64,000 bases of DNA from Canna indica (GCA_034359265.1 CP136891.1:53088501-53152500), one strand, 5' to 3'; shown: positions 23,123 through 35,270, counted from the stretch's first letter. Notes: generated by a model from the sequence alone, not told the origin. Made by a program: numbers and translations.

Positions 23123-26100
23123 CCCAAGAAGAGGTTGGTCTCTGGGTGTGGGGGAGTCCTTAACCAGACGGAGATGGGATTGCTAAAGAGAGGTTGAAAC
23201 CTCGACGGCTTTGTATACCCCCTGCATGTTTCTTTGATTGAAGTGTGAAATAAAAGGATAGGAAAGCCATGAGAGAATTGAGCTATTGGATGACCTTAGG
23301 ACAACTCCAATGTTATAGAGCGGCATGCCTATAAGGATCTTTGACCCTACTGTCTTGTGTTGGCCTAGTTGGGAAAGGCGATAGATTGGTGTAGGCCCGA
23401 TGTTCAGAGGTGTTGACTTGGTGCCATTAGAATAGGGGTTCCTAGACGAACAAAGTCCCTATTAGGGGATGTCTCTTCATGGGGCTTTGACGGCTTAATG
23501 GATTGAGTCGTGGAAGGGAAGCGTGTGTGCTTAAATTTATATTTCCTACTTGACTTCATACTTAAACCCCTCCCCGAGGTGGTCAATTGTAGGAAGTGGG
23601 TGTGTCCTTGTGCCTTAAAGTTTTAGGCAATACCGGGGCCACTCCAGGACACGTGATGGTGAGGTTTTGTGGGCTTTCTGTAGTCAATTTCTGCTCTTGA
23701 AATGTGGTGTAGGTTGCTGAAATTTTCAGCGTTGGTTTGAAATTTTCATGAGCATGGAAATCTGTCGTACCTCACCATTCCAGATGGGATATTAAATCTG
23801 AACTTTTAGTGTTCTTGATGTAAGGTGGTGCGGTGGGTGGCCGAGGACTTGGAGTCGAGAAGAGGCCGAGTTGGGGTGTGTCTACGCCCGCACTCGGAGT
23901 ACTTGATAAAAATCGCACCCACCCGAGTAGCCTTACTTGTTAAATCACTTTCATAATGTTTATAGCATGGTTGAACCTAGATACCTTGTAGACGAGCAGT
24001 TCGATAGCTAGACGTTGAAAGGTCAGACCCATCAAATCTGAGGTTGTGGTTGATTATATCGAAGCGGGGTGGCTAGTGAGTGATTTCTCTCCAAAATCAC
24101 TAAATTTAGGAATAGTGCTGCCGATCCTTGTAGGAAGGATCGAGCGATGCATTTTCCATGATTGGTTTTCGTATATGTGTTATCTTCTGTGGTTGAGGCT
24201 TTGATGTTGAAAGATCGATATTTTTCTTGGGTTTAGGGTGGGCGACAGCCCTAGGGCATGCCCTTAAACCGACCATGGAAATAGAAGCAAGGTTATGTGG
24301 ATGTATTTGGTTAGGAAATTTCATTGATTTAATTCCGAATTTTTGCTTACTAAAAGCGTGCTAAAACCCAAGTAAGAATTTAAAGTTTGTGGCTTAAGGG
24401 TGGGCCCAATAACTCTTAATCAGTAAGGTACCTATGGTGTGACTTTAGGTAGAGGTTTCCTAAATTGAAACCCTTTTTAGTATGCTGAGATTTCATGGTA
24501 AGTAGGATGAAATCTAGTTATAAGCATGCTGAAATTATTTGTAGGGTATGCTGGAATTACATTTTTAAACATGTTGAAATTCAATGAGGATGTTTATTGA
24601 ATTTTACTTCATATGCTGAACCTTCTATGTATTGGTGTGCTGAAATGGTGAAGTTTCCTGCTGAAAATTTCATGTTTATGTATGCTGGAATTTCATGTTA
24701 TATGAGCTGAAAACACTCGATTCGTGTAGGCTGAAATTTCGCCTCATAGTATGCTGAGATCAAACCTAAGCATGCATTTATCATATCCCTTATATTATTC
24801 TACACTCAAGAAGGGTTTTAGGCACTAGATAACCAAGTGCAGAAATTAACCTTCATAAGGCTGAATTTTCGGCCCTAGGCTGAAATTTTCAAGGAAGGGT
24901 TGGTAAGTTAGAAAACCCGAATTTCCTATCTTTGGTTATACTGAAATCTGAAACCTCCGGGTAGATATGGAATGGATTGTCCAAGAAATTTTTGGGTGTT
25001 CGGATAATATTTCGAACATGAAATGGTTAATGGCAGGAAGGTACATCGTGCTGAAATGGTTCGGTAGAACGCTAAAAAATATCGCTGCATGACGACCTCC
25101 CATAGATGTACAATTCCTTGGATAAAAAATCAAAAGCTAAGCTTCAGAGTGTATAATGGTGGGTGGTACGGCGAGTAAACAAGAATTTGGGGCCCAGTTG
25201 CGGACGAGTGGGGTGCGGTTGTGTACGCTCTCGAGGAATGTGATTATGGATGTACCCACCCGAGCTAACCTCCTTATTTTGTAGTGTGTATTCCGTCTAT
25301 TTAAAGGATGTGCTTGTGGATGTGTGTGTGATGGCCGGGCTGGGAGCGTGTTAGCATGTGAAGCAAATGCCCGACCCAGCGAGTTGATATTGGGTCAAGA
25401 TATTTGTCGATGAGCCACACCGATGACTGACCCGAGTGGCATTGATTGGAGGGTCTTTCCCAACCGAGTATTTAGGTCACTGAGACTAGAGGGCCTTCCT
25501 AGCTCAGTGAGCCCGGGGCGGGGAGTTCACTAGGGTGGCCAACCTAGTGAGCGACTTGCGAGTTGTAGTTTGTGATGGTTTAGGATGTCTTGTTTGGGCC
25601 GAGTGGGCCGGAGGGTGCGCAGCACGCACGAGATGAATTTTTAGATCCTCACATGTTATTATCACTTCAATGATGATTTATTGATTTACTTTATTGCATT
25701 AATATGTGGACTGGGCTGGCGAGGTGTGACCACAAGTTAGGGCCCGTGAGAGGGTCCGAGGGTTGGGGGTGCCCATATGCGCGCCCGGGGTCATTGGCGA
25801 GGCACCTTAACCGCCCTAGGATAGGTGTAAGTGTATGCATATAAATGTTTTCAATCTGATGATCTCTATGGTAAACGAAGTCTTGGGTCGGTATGGTCGG
25901 ACATTTTGGGGCCAAGGTAAGGGTCGTGTGGTGTGTAACCTTGAATGCACTCGAGTTGTTGACGGGAGACCGCACCCACATGAGTAAGATGGTGGTGAGT
26001 AAGCTTGTATCTTTTCGTTGTTGAGATTGTGCATGTCGGGCCAACGTGTTTGGACCGTTCAGGGACCATGGGAGAAAAGTGGACAATGAGGATTGTCCAA

Positions 26101-26236
26101 GGATTCAGAGGTCGAATTGTGGTGCCAAATATGGCAGAGGATAGGTATCGTGCAGTTTGCGTAGCCTGCGCTCGTTCGAGCTCCGTGGATTGGTGAACCT
26201 ATAGCTTACCCCAAAATTCTATGACGAATTTCCCTT
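23123..26236 (+). other. internal region of the Gypsy element without coding signature
   Basis: About 3.1 kb in which no protease, RT, RNase H or integrase motif can be read in any frame. A stretch at about 24480-24960 is rich in a short motif, GCTGAAATT and variants. Small open frames on the minus strand (for example 25691-26086) have no domain. It ends at the polypurine tract. Confidence 0.6.
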
Positions 26237-26248
26237 AAGGGGGGAAGG
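26237..26248 (+). other. polypurine tract of the Gypsy element
   Basis: AAGGGGGGAAGG directly before the second LTR (starts 26250). It is the expected primer site for plus-strand synthesis and fixes the LTR boundary. Confidence 0.85.
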
Positions 26249-26249
26249 T

Positions 26250-28398
26250 TGTAATACCCGGGGTTTTCTAATATAAAATTTTCGTAGCGTAGCCCATTGA
26301 GTCGGGAGCTAGCTGGGCCGAGTCACGAGATCGCCTCGAATAGCAAGAAAAATTAATTTAACTTATAGCCTAATGTTGGTATTGGGTGGATGAGTATGTT
26401 GGTTGACTTGAGTTGGGTTGAGTTTGGGCTCACGGTTCGAGTCGAGAATCGATCCGGGTTAGGTGGAGTCGTATGAGGGGGTTTAAGTTATTGGATAGGG
26501 GTATTTTAGTCAAGCGATGAGGGGAATAAAACCCCTCATCCTAGCAGCCCTGCGGCTCAAGGAAGGATTCGCACACAGCCCAAGGAAGGAGAGGGAGATT
26601 GGTGTCGAGCTCGCGTCGACGCTGGGGATCTCGGAGTTCGTCTTCTTCGATCTCCTCTTTTGATCCAATCGAGGTGAGTGGTTAGTGTGATTTGTGAAGG
26701 GGGGTGAGTAGCCGACCCTAGCAGTTTTGAAATTGGATTCTTTCGCGAGTGTTTTGTCGAACGACGTGTTTTCTCGTGTTGGTTCTTTAGTCGATTGATG
26801 TACCTGTGATCTCTTGTTGTAAATCGTGGTTTCTTGTGTTTTTATGGGCTGGCCGAGTAGAGGAAAAAGGGGAAGGGTCATGCCAAAAATTTTCCCCAAT
26901 TTCCTCGATTGTCTTGAATCTCGTGGATCGTTTATGTGCGTTGTATTTTATTTTCAGATTGATGCTTGCGTTGTCGTCGCAGTCGTGCCCACTCTTCCTA
27001 GAGGACTTGGCCAAACAAGGTCTTACCTTGTTTGAGTCGGCCGAGCAAGGACGAGGGTGGAAAAATCAGGACTGTTCGGATTGATATGCTAGATTTCATG
27101 TTACGTTGTCTTGATTAATGGAAATTGTCCTCTTTAATTCGGCTTTCACATGGTAATTGTGGTTCATGATTATTTTGGCAAGTGTCATTGACAATAGTAG
27201 GTCAAGCACTTATATATGGTTGGTAAATGCTAACAACTCTAGAAAGAATGGTTTCGATACTTAGCGGTGACATTTAACCTAGAGACAAGGTCCACTTACT
27301 AGGTTCTACACCTAGGGATAGATAGCGGATATCGATATCCAAGAAGTGCGACCCGAGGGGGGAGGGTCAGACATGGGCAGCGCTCGAAAAAAGAGAGGAA
27401 AACTTGCACAACCTGGTTCTGGTTGTGGTTGAGATGGTCTACTGAGGAGTGTCATTAGTCGGACGACTATCACATGACTCAGCGGTTTATAGGGTCTTGA
27501 GATTGCACCAGCGGGCCCTCTAGGTGTTAGACCCGGGTGGCGGAGGGTCTCGAGATTCCGTCAGTGGGCCACGCTGACGGTAAACCTGAGTTGGGTGGGA
27601 CTAGCTATCCCTAACCCGGAGGATTCCTAAGGCTAGTGGCCATCCTAGTCGACGGATCCAAGACAGGAAAGTTCATTTTTGAAATGCCCTTGTGGGCTGG
27701 TTTTGTGTAGGCCGAACGGCCTGGTTGTATAAAGGGGAGAACCGAACCTTCCATATATATTTTAGGCCATTAGTGGCCAAGCTGTGGTGAAGTGGATAAG
27801 GGCCCGAGAGGCCGGTTGATCCATTCTTCTATTCTGGCAAACGGGTTAACTCCTGTGGTGTGATCATATTCTATTTCCTTATCTGTATCATACCTTATAT
27901 ATGTTACCTTGCCGAGGTTTTAAGTGATTGTTCGAAAGAACCGCTCACTGAGTTCCTTGTGAACTCACAATTTATTATTTTGTTTTTGTAGAGTCTGACC
28001 AGTGAGGTATGGCTTGATGGCATGGTGCGGCTGGAGGGCAGGGGGTGACGCGGATCTCGCAGCAGGCGGCATTGTAGTCATAGTCGTGTTGTTAGACGTG
28101 TTGTTAGTTGTGTTGTTAGAGTCAGGAGACATGCACTGAACTGTTGGTTACGTTGAAAACCTAAACTGTTTTAAACATTGAGATGTTCTCGAAAGTTTGG
28201 GTTGTTTCCTTTGAATTTAAAATTGTTCAAAAACTGTTTGGCCTTGAATAAAGATTTTGCGTCGTCGTTCTTTTACTCATGTGTTTTATTATTGATGTTG
28301 ATGTATATTTCGGACTTTGTGTTTAGTGCATGTGGTAGGCTTCGGGGTACTGACACGTACCCTGGCCGGTCACGCGTATCCTGAGTTGGGTGGTGACA
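26250..28398 (+). repeat. second LTR of the Gypsy element
   Basis: Same family as 19803-22170, by eye with a few percent substitutions, for example TGTAATACCCGGGG at the start and TGGTGACA at the end. It lacks the roughly 218-base block near 20.65-20.87 kb. Confidence 0.92.
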
Positions 28399-28923
28399 AA
28401 GTTGGTATCAGAGCATTAGGTTGGGTCTTGACTACGACTAGGAATTGAGTACCGAACGAGGCATATGCTAGCATGTCGACGTACGGTATAGTTATGCTAC
28501 AAGATCAGGCAACCACGACTGCACTCAGCGCCCCATGCGGTTAGTAACTTAAATTCAATTGAATGAGTTGGTTAATATTAATGGTGAAATTATTATTCTT
28601 TTCATGATAGTGTGATGGAGGCCCGGAATGCTGCTATGAGTGGTAGCGGTAGCAATTCCACTGAACACCGGGTCGAGGCCGAGGTCGGAGCCGTGAAAGG
28701 GAGCAGTCTGAGATATTGGACCAGGATTCTGCAGTGGTGCAGCTATAGGCGCAGGTAGTGCAGTTAATAGAAGCACTCCGTAGGGAGCAGGAATTGAGGC
28801 AGCAGATGCTACAGCAGTAACAGCCGCCCTAGTCGGTACCCGCAGCCCCTGTGGTACCGGAGGTGGCTGAGCAGGTAGCGCCGCAAGTCAGGGACCTAGG
28901 AGCACCTACTTACGTAGACTTCA
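28399..28923 (+). pseudogene. second partial internal region: PBS and gag start
   Basis: After the second LTR the sequence repeats the internal start (AAAGTTGGTATCAGAGCATT, then MEARNAAMSGSGSNSTEHR from 28615). It keeps a Gln/Arg-rich stretch (28668-28905) missing from the first copy, then stops at 28923 in the middle of the ..APTYVDF block. Unrelated sequence follows. Confidence 0.8.
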
Positions 28924-29203
28924 TTTGGTTTTTAATTTCAATAGCTTTCATTTTGTTCACTATTAAAATTGTGTTTATCATGTTGTATCGTGTAGGTATA
29001 CATATGTACACCTTTAGACATATTTACTTAAATGGGTTAAGTGTGTCGTGTTGTGTCAACCCGGGAATAAAAGGGTCGGGTTCGAGTTTGCATATTCGGA
29101 CACGTTTAATAAACAGGTTGGGTTCGAGTTTAACCTTTTACAACATGAGATATGTTTAGACACAACACATTTAAACACGACACGATACGGATTGCCACCC
29201 CTA
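28924..29203. repeat. hAT-like repeat remnant
   Basis: Contains GGGTCGGGTTCGAGTTTG.., ACACGACACGATACGG and a right end ATTGCCACCCCTA, which on the other strand reads TAGGGGTGGCAAT, the usual terminus of plant hAT-type MITEs. No matching left terminus is present, so it is truncated at 28924. Confidence 0.45.
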
Positions 29204-30516
29204 CTTCTGACTGAAGAGAAGAGATATCTTGAACAAAGAAATCAATATCTTCAAACTCATATTGCTTAAAAAGAAGATAAAGAGTCCAAGCTGATTGATG
29301 AACTTGAGAAGGTAAAAAGAAAGGTGAGAATGATGAATTCTAGTGGTACTCTTAATGAAATTTTGAGTGCAGGAAAATTTACTCCAAATCACAAAGGGCT
29401 GGTATACTCTGAATCATCCCAATTAAAGCCTGAGTCACAACTGCTAGTTCAACTGAAGCATATCCCAGAGGTTCTGCAAGTAGACAATAGAGTATTGCTA
29501 GAAGAAACCAAAGAGTGTCTGTATGCTATTATTGCAATGGCAAAGGGCACATGAGAGCTAACTGCTTCAAACTTTCGAATAATATGAGAGGAAGAGATCA
29601 TGTGAATCAGACAAGGCATAGAGTGAAGCAAATTTGGGTAAGGAAGGTAGACCTAAATTGTCAAGTTGCCTTTATGTCAAAAGCTATTTCTTCTCTAAGT
29701 TCTTGGTACTTTAAGTGGATACTCACAGTACATAACTGGTAATCAAGACAACCTGAAGGATATTCGAGAATATGGGAATGTAATTGTAACATTTGGAGAT
29801 GGTGGTCACGGTAATATTGTTGGAATTGGTACATTCAATGTTGCAGGAATTCCAAGTCTAAAGAATGTCTTGCTAGTTGAAGGTCTCAAAGCAAATCTTG
29901 TAAGTATAAGTCAACTTTGTGATTAAAATTTGAATGTTCAATTTACCATGAGAAGCTGCAAAGTCTATAATGAGGATGGAGACTGCATTCTTGAAGGGAA
30001 CAGATCTAATGATAACTGCTCATATTCCTCTATTTGTTTTTCAGCTACCTCTTATGACATTAATATATGGCATAGATGGCTAGGTCATGTAAATTACAGC
30101 GACCTCAAGAAAATTGTGAATGACGGAGCTGTCAGAGGGATTCCAAAATTGTTTGGTGAACCAGAAGCGGTTTGTGGCCCATGTCAAGAAGGCAAGCAAA
30201 CAAGACAATCACATCATCAGTTACAACTGATTGCAACTTCAAGACCACTGGAGCTTCTTCATCTAGATCTGGTTGGACCCATGCAAGTCGAAAATTTTGG
30301 AGGTAAAAAATATGTTCTTGTCTGTGTTGATGGTTACTCACGTTTTACTTGGACAGAACTTTTAATAGAGAAGTCAGGTGCATTCTGCATTTTTAAAACC
30401 CCGTGTTTGAGGCTCCAAAATGAATTAGGGCTTCCAATTATGAAGGTGGTTAGAATAAGAAGTGATCACGGAAGGGAATTTGAAAATATCTCAGAATTCT
30501 CAGCTCCAAAGACTCC
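29204..30516 (+). pseudogene. Copia fragment: gag zinc knuckle, protease, integrase start
   Basis: Order follows Copia gag-pol: a helical gag stretch (29204-29500), the knuckle CYYCNGKGHMRANC near 29522, a broken protease (SGYSQYITGN after a frame change; the catalytic Asp of DSG is lost), VSISQLCD near 29905, GAG_pre-integrase WHRWLGHVNY, the CGPCQEGKQ zinc pair and the integrase core (HLDLVGPM, then RSDHGREFE). It stops at SAPKTP, just before the expected catalytic Glu block, where the CACTA terminus begins at 30517. No LTRs or RT belong to it. Confidence 0.88.
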
Positions 30517-31527
30517 CACTACAAGAAAAATGTCATTTACTAACGGGTTATTTCTGTTACTACAGCCCCAAAAACCGTTAGTACATCCTATACGAAGGGC
30601 ATATACACCCGTTGGTAGAAGTCGTGATAGTATAGACTTGTATCAACATGTTGGGGTCGTTGGTATAGTGATGCACATATTCTAATGGATGATTAACGCC
30701 GTTAGTAGAGACCTATCGTTGGTATAGCGATCCCTATACTAATAATTATTGATCTCGTTAGAAGAAAAATCTGTTAGTATAGAGGTCCCTATACTAATAG
30801 TTATTGATCTCGTTAGAAGAAAAATCTTTTAGTATAGATAACCCTGTACTAACAATTATTGACCTTGTTAGAAAAAAAAATATTAGTATAATTTATTGAT
30901 AGTCGTTTGACCATATCGTGATTTGAACTTGGGTTAGTAAGAATAAAGTGTTTCATCTTAACCACTCAAGCAAGCTATAACATATATATATATATATTTA
31001 CTTGAACTATATTTTGGTTAATTTGGACCGAACTAAAATTTGAAAAATCTTTAAAATTATAACAGTTAACCGAACCGAAAATCAATTGGACAAATCGATT
31101 TGGTTCATTCAGTTTTGGTTCAGTCGGTTAATCGATTTATGGTTAATTAATCAATTTTTCTCATCCCTACCACGCTATTGGGCCGGGCTAAAATTTGTCA
31201 GGCCTATTAGTAACAGTTCATTCGTTAGTATAGAAGATGTTTAGCTAACGGATGCAACCTCGTTAGCAACTTTACTAATGGCCCATAAAATTCGTTAGCA
31301 TAGAAGATGTTTTACTAACGACCCATAAAATTTGTTAGCAATTTTACTAACGATACATAATTTGTTAGCATTTGTTTGCTATATACCAACGACAAAACTT
31401 GTATGTTGGTATAGGGTATGACTTTCAGCAATGACTGTTGTTTTCATTTATAAAAGTTACACTTACTAACAAATTTTCTTACCGTTAGTCATGTTATCTG
31501 TTAGTAGATATCATTTATTTTGTAGTG
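30517..31527. mobile_element. small non-autonomous CACTA element
   Basis: The left end is CACTACAAGAAAAATGTCAT and the right end, on the other strand, CACTACAAAATAAATGATAT. Both ends carry copies of a TACTAACGG / CCGTTAGTA motif. It is 1011 bases and has no transposase. Flanks (TCC before, ACT after) do not form a 3-base duplication, and the Copia frame does not resume on the right. The middle (30900-31180) includes a patch with ACCGAACCGAAA..GGTTCAGTCGGTTAAT, a hAT-type remnant. Confidence 0.75.
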
Positions 31528-32218
31528 ACTTTTCGATGAAAGAACTAAACAATTTACCCGAGAATGTTAGGGACTTTTCGATTTGCCCGAGAAACGACGA
31601 ATAATGGCGCAACGTTTCCTACATGTTTGTAAATATATTTTCGAGTCCATGTAATTTTGGCTTTCATTATAGTTCGTAAGGGTCTTGATATAACCCTTGT
31701 GCGATCCCCGAGGTCCCACAGTACGAGTTGGATGCATTTCGAGGTCATTCGGTGCTTGGTGCGCATTTCAGCCCATGACTCGGCAACATGGGCAAAACAG
31801 CTTCTTTTGTCTAAAACAACTTGGGGGTGACACTTGGGGATTAGGGGTCTCATGTATAATGTAGGAGAGCGTTGGCAAATAAAGCAGTTGCCTTGGGCGG
31901 AGAAGAACGATTGCCCATATGGGCGTGTGACCACTCGATCTTCGCCTAAGACAACTTGCGGAGCTCGTGCTACACCCGATTTTATGTTTTCTTGCGTCCA
32001 TAGTCTTGTAAATTTTGTTTTACTTTATGCCTTCAATACCATTCGACCAACATGGTCTTTTGGGGGCGCGGATATGATGCTCGTGGTTGGTATGTCCCTT
32101 AACACATGCCCCGCGATGTTAAGTCAAGAAGCCCAATTCGGGACGATAGGCTTATCCCTTGCACGAGATGCAAGGGTGCCGCACGGATTCTTCCATACAA
32201 AACAATTGGCCCATGACA
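31528..32218 (+). repeat. LTR fragment of another retrotransposon
   Basis: Ends GGCCCATGACA at 32218, followed by a primer-binding-like TGGTATTAGAGC at 32221-32232, so the right edge is an LTR end. The left edge is cut by the CACTA element. The family is not recognised. Frames on both strands (for example 31834-32229) show no domain. Confidence 0.6.
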
Positions 32219-32260
32219 ATTGGTATTAGAGCAATGATTGTAAGCCTCCAATTGAGGAAG

Positions 32261-32690
32261 CACTACAAGAAATGTTACATTTCCCGATGGCCGCGACCCC
32301 CACTAAAACTAACCACGGCCCCCAGTAAAGCCTTTTAGCGAGGGCCTCGGGGCCCCGATATGTCTCCAGGAAAGAACATCTCGGTAAAGGTATATCCGAC
32401 CATTACCGAAGGTTAGTGAGCAACCCTCAAGAAATATAACTTTTCCTGGGGACTATGACCCCCCGGAAAAGTGATATTTCCCTGGAGTTGCGGCCTTCTG
32501 GAAATGTAACTTTTCCCGCGGGCCGCGACCCCCCACGAAATGTAACTTTTCCCGGGGATCGCGGCCCCCGAAAAATGTAACTTTTCATGGGGGTTACGAC
32601 ACTCGGGAAATGTAACTTTTCCTGGGGTCGCGGCCCCCGAAAAAAGTAACTTTTCTTGGGGGCCAGAACCCTCGGGAAATATAACTTCTT
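32261..32690 (+). mobile_element. one-ended CACTA terminus with subterminal repeats
   Basis: Starts CACTACAAGAAATGTTACAT, followed by about seven irregular units of about 45 bases built on GGAAATGTAACTTTTCC and GG.CGCGACCCCC, seen to about 32690. No matching GTAGTG terminus was found downstream, so the right end is missing or lies outside recognition. Confidence 0.6.
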
Positions 32691-33057
32691 CTGTTCATTG
32701 GTAAACCAATGATATATTTATCAATTAGCAAAATATTCAAAATGAATATCCGATTGTTGCCAACAAACAACAAAAGGTATTTATTATGTTCATTGATAAA
32801 CCAAAGCAATAATGGCAAAATGATCATATCATTATCATAGTTTCGTTTGTTTCCACAGCACAAAAATAATCTCCTTTGAGAATAGTTTCATTCGTTTCCA
32901 CAGCACAAAAATACACATCTTTTATTGGAATAGTAGATAATGGCCATTGTAACAAGTGTTGTTTTAGAAAATTATGTACAAATTGATCATTTTATACCTA
33001 ACATCATTTCGTAAACTTGAAGTGATCAGTAGTGCCTTTCTGCTCAAATCTGCATAT
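32691..33057. other. AT-rich spacer
   Basis: No coding or terminal-repeat signal. A direct repeat, TTTCGTTTGTTTCCACAGCA and TTCATTCGTTTCCACAGCAC, occurs near 32840 and 32885. Confidence 0.4.
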
Positions 33058-34484
33058 TGTTGGCCAAGGGTTTTCTACCTTGGTCTTAATCTCGGTTTTG
33101 ATGATAACAAACATGGAACTAATATTTTATTAAGAAATATTTTCAGGTTCCATATAGGTTAGCACTCGATGTCCTCGATCGGAAATATCGGAGAAATCAG
33201 AAAATTGGAAGGACATTGATCGACGCGTTCAAGTTTGTCATGGAAATCTCTCGAAGTTCGATATGTGCACCAAAGACATCTTGGATGAGTCTAAAGAACA
33301 CATGGAAAGATCTCCAAGTTGCCGCACGTTGAAGGCCGGAATCCAAAAATGAAGCGCGCAAGAAGAAGGCTGAAAAAAATCAAGTTCAGCCTAGGTTCGG
33401 TCGACCGGTTGGTCGACCAAATGTAGTGAAGAATTAGCAGTAACCAATTCGATCGATCGGTCGGTCGACCGAATATGGTAAAAAATTAACAGTAGCCAAT
33501 TCGGTCGACCAGGCGATCGACCGAACGAAGCAGAGAATTGACAGTAGCCAATTCGATCGACCATCCGGTTGACCGAAGTTTGCCCAGAAGCGGCAGATTG
33601 CCTTCGGTCGCTCGATGATCGCTCGGTCGGTCGATCGACGATCGACCGGACAAGCGATCGGCGATATAACGGCTTGAAAAATAGCCATTTTTACCCGTTG
33701 TGCTCGTCCACCACTTGGTGGTTTGCCTATTTAAAGGCCTTCTAAGCCTTCCTATGATCTTCTAATGCTTCATGAGACACCCTTTGACACCTATAAGCTT
33801 TGATTGAGCCATCTTTGTTGAAACCCTAGCTTTCTACCTTGTTTTTCTTGAGTTTGCCTTCAAGCTTGATTTGATTCATCATCAAGGCATCAAGAGGAGC
33901 TAGGATTCATTGTGTTGGAGCTAAGTACTTGTTGTTTGATTTATTGCTCTAATTATTATTATATTTTGTTGTTTATTTTGATTGTATATCAATTTGTGTA
34001 AACCTAGAGTGCTAGATTGATTGAGTTGGTGGTTGCCTTAGTGTTGAGGCTTAAACCCATCATTGTAAACTTAGTTTACTAGGATTAGTTGAGTTGTCCC
34101 TTAGGTTGAGGTGGGAGAGTGCTCTCGGTAGGAAGGCGGGATACTTCCAAGTGTGGAAGTGCCTTCTGTTTGAGAGCGGAGACTTTCCGATTGTAAAGTC
34201 CTCTTTGTAAGGGAAATGATATAATCTAGTAAACTTAGTTTGGAAATCCGAAGCGGGGTGCTTAGGTACTGGAGTAGGCATTGGGGACGAACCACTATAA
34301 ATAATTGTATTAGCATTGTTCTCTTTGTGTATCGCATTATTTATCTTCATTACTCGCTTCCGCATTTAGTCGTTGAACTGTAAATTGCCTAAGTAGTTTA
34401 AGAAAAGTTTAAAACCAGAATTAGGTGATAAGATTAGTTAACACACTATTCACCCCTCCTCTAGTGTGGCCATTTCACCCAATA
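33058..34484 (+). repeat. 5' LTR of the SIRE-like Copia element
   Basis: Begins TGTTGGCCAAGGG and runs to about 34484, directly before TTTGGTATCAGAGCGGG. It contains three irregular tandem units of about 58 bases with the palindromes GGTCGACC and CGATCG (33390-33660). It resembles 63772-64000 more closely than the LTR at 61156-62449, and its last bases differ from that LTR (no CTCCTTCAACA end). Confidence 0.8.
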
Positions 34485-34541
34485 TTTGGTATCAGAGCGG
34501 GTCGTGGATTGAGATTTCACCATATCGTCTACAACTTGTTT

Positions 34542-34899
34542 CGATCGGGAAAATTACACTAGAGAATATAGCATTTGCACCACCTAGGTTTGGTGAAGAA
34601 AATTTTGGTGTTTGGAAGAGTAGGATGTGTACCTTTCTTAAAACACAAAGTTTAGATCTATTGTGCATGCTAAAGAATGAATATGTTGAGCCCACCATTG
34701 ACATAAATGATTGGACTCAAGAACAAGTTAAATTATTTAAATTGAATGCTAAAACAACGCATCTCCTATATTGCTCATTTTCAAATGAAATACTTGAAAA
34801 GATTATGCATTGTTCTTCCGCATTTAATATTTGGTCCACATTAAATATGTTATATGATTATGATAAAACCGAAGAGCTTAATACATTTATTGAGGGTGG
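34542..34899 (+). pseudogene. SIRE-like gag, part 1
   Basis: The open frame holds a Copia gag start: PPRFGEENFGVWKSRMCTFL, then WTQEQVKLFKLNAKTTHLLY and FNIWSTLNMLYDY. The first Met of gag cannot be found upstream, as the frame opens without ATG. It is cut by the CACTA element after EELNTFIEGG and continues at 49597 with the duplicated TGG. Confidence 0.85.
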
Positions 34900-35270
34900 C
34901 ACTACAAGAAAATAGGGTATCACCAACGGACGAAATCCGTCGGTGATACTTCAAAATCCATCGGTAATAGTCTTACCGACGGAGTGTCTGTCGGTAAAAT
35001 CCATTGGTAAATGCCTCCTCGGTAATACCGATAGATTTTTCGTTTTGTTGGTATTACCAACAAATATATTTATCTGTTGGTAATACCAACAAATATATAT
35101 CTGTTGGTAATACCAACATATATATTTTTGTCGGTAATACCAACAATGTCCACTATCGTTGGTATTACCAATAGATACATCCGTTGGTAATACTTCTGTT
35201 GATATTACCAATGGATACATCTCTATTGGTATGTTTGTTGGTATTACCAATAAAATCTATCTGTTGGGCA
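34900..35270. repeat. 5' subterminal repeat array of the outer CACTA
   Basis: About ten copies of GTTGGTAATACCAAC-like palindromes and halves (for example 35050-35130), plus AACGGACGAAATCCGTCGGT next to the end. Typical subterminal protein-binding array of CACTA elements. Confidence 0.8.

Larger units (their letters stand above)
19803..28923 (+). mobile_element. Gypsy element without pol, plus a second partial internal region
   Basis: Order: LTR (19803-22170), PBS, gag remnant, about 3.1 kb without an RT, protease or integrase signature, polypurine tract, LTR (26250-28398), then PBS-like sequence and the start of gag again up to 28923. An ordinary copy would stop at the second LTR, so this looks like a product of unequal exchange between copies, or a tandem pair with the right member truncated. 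The base composition and LTR size recall large non-autonomous (LARD-like) Gypsy elements that borrow pol from a partner. The left junction interrupts the LINE RT. Confidence 0.8.

Noticed and set aside
25691..26086. 131-residue minus-strand frame in the Gypsy interior
   Set aside because: Low-complexity, no domain, and it overlaps two other frames of similar length.
31554..32229. Frames on both strands in the LTR fragment before 32218
   Set aside because: LTR sequence with a PBS immediately after; no recognisable protein.
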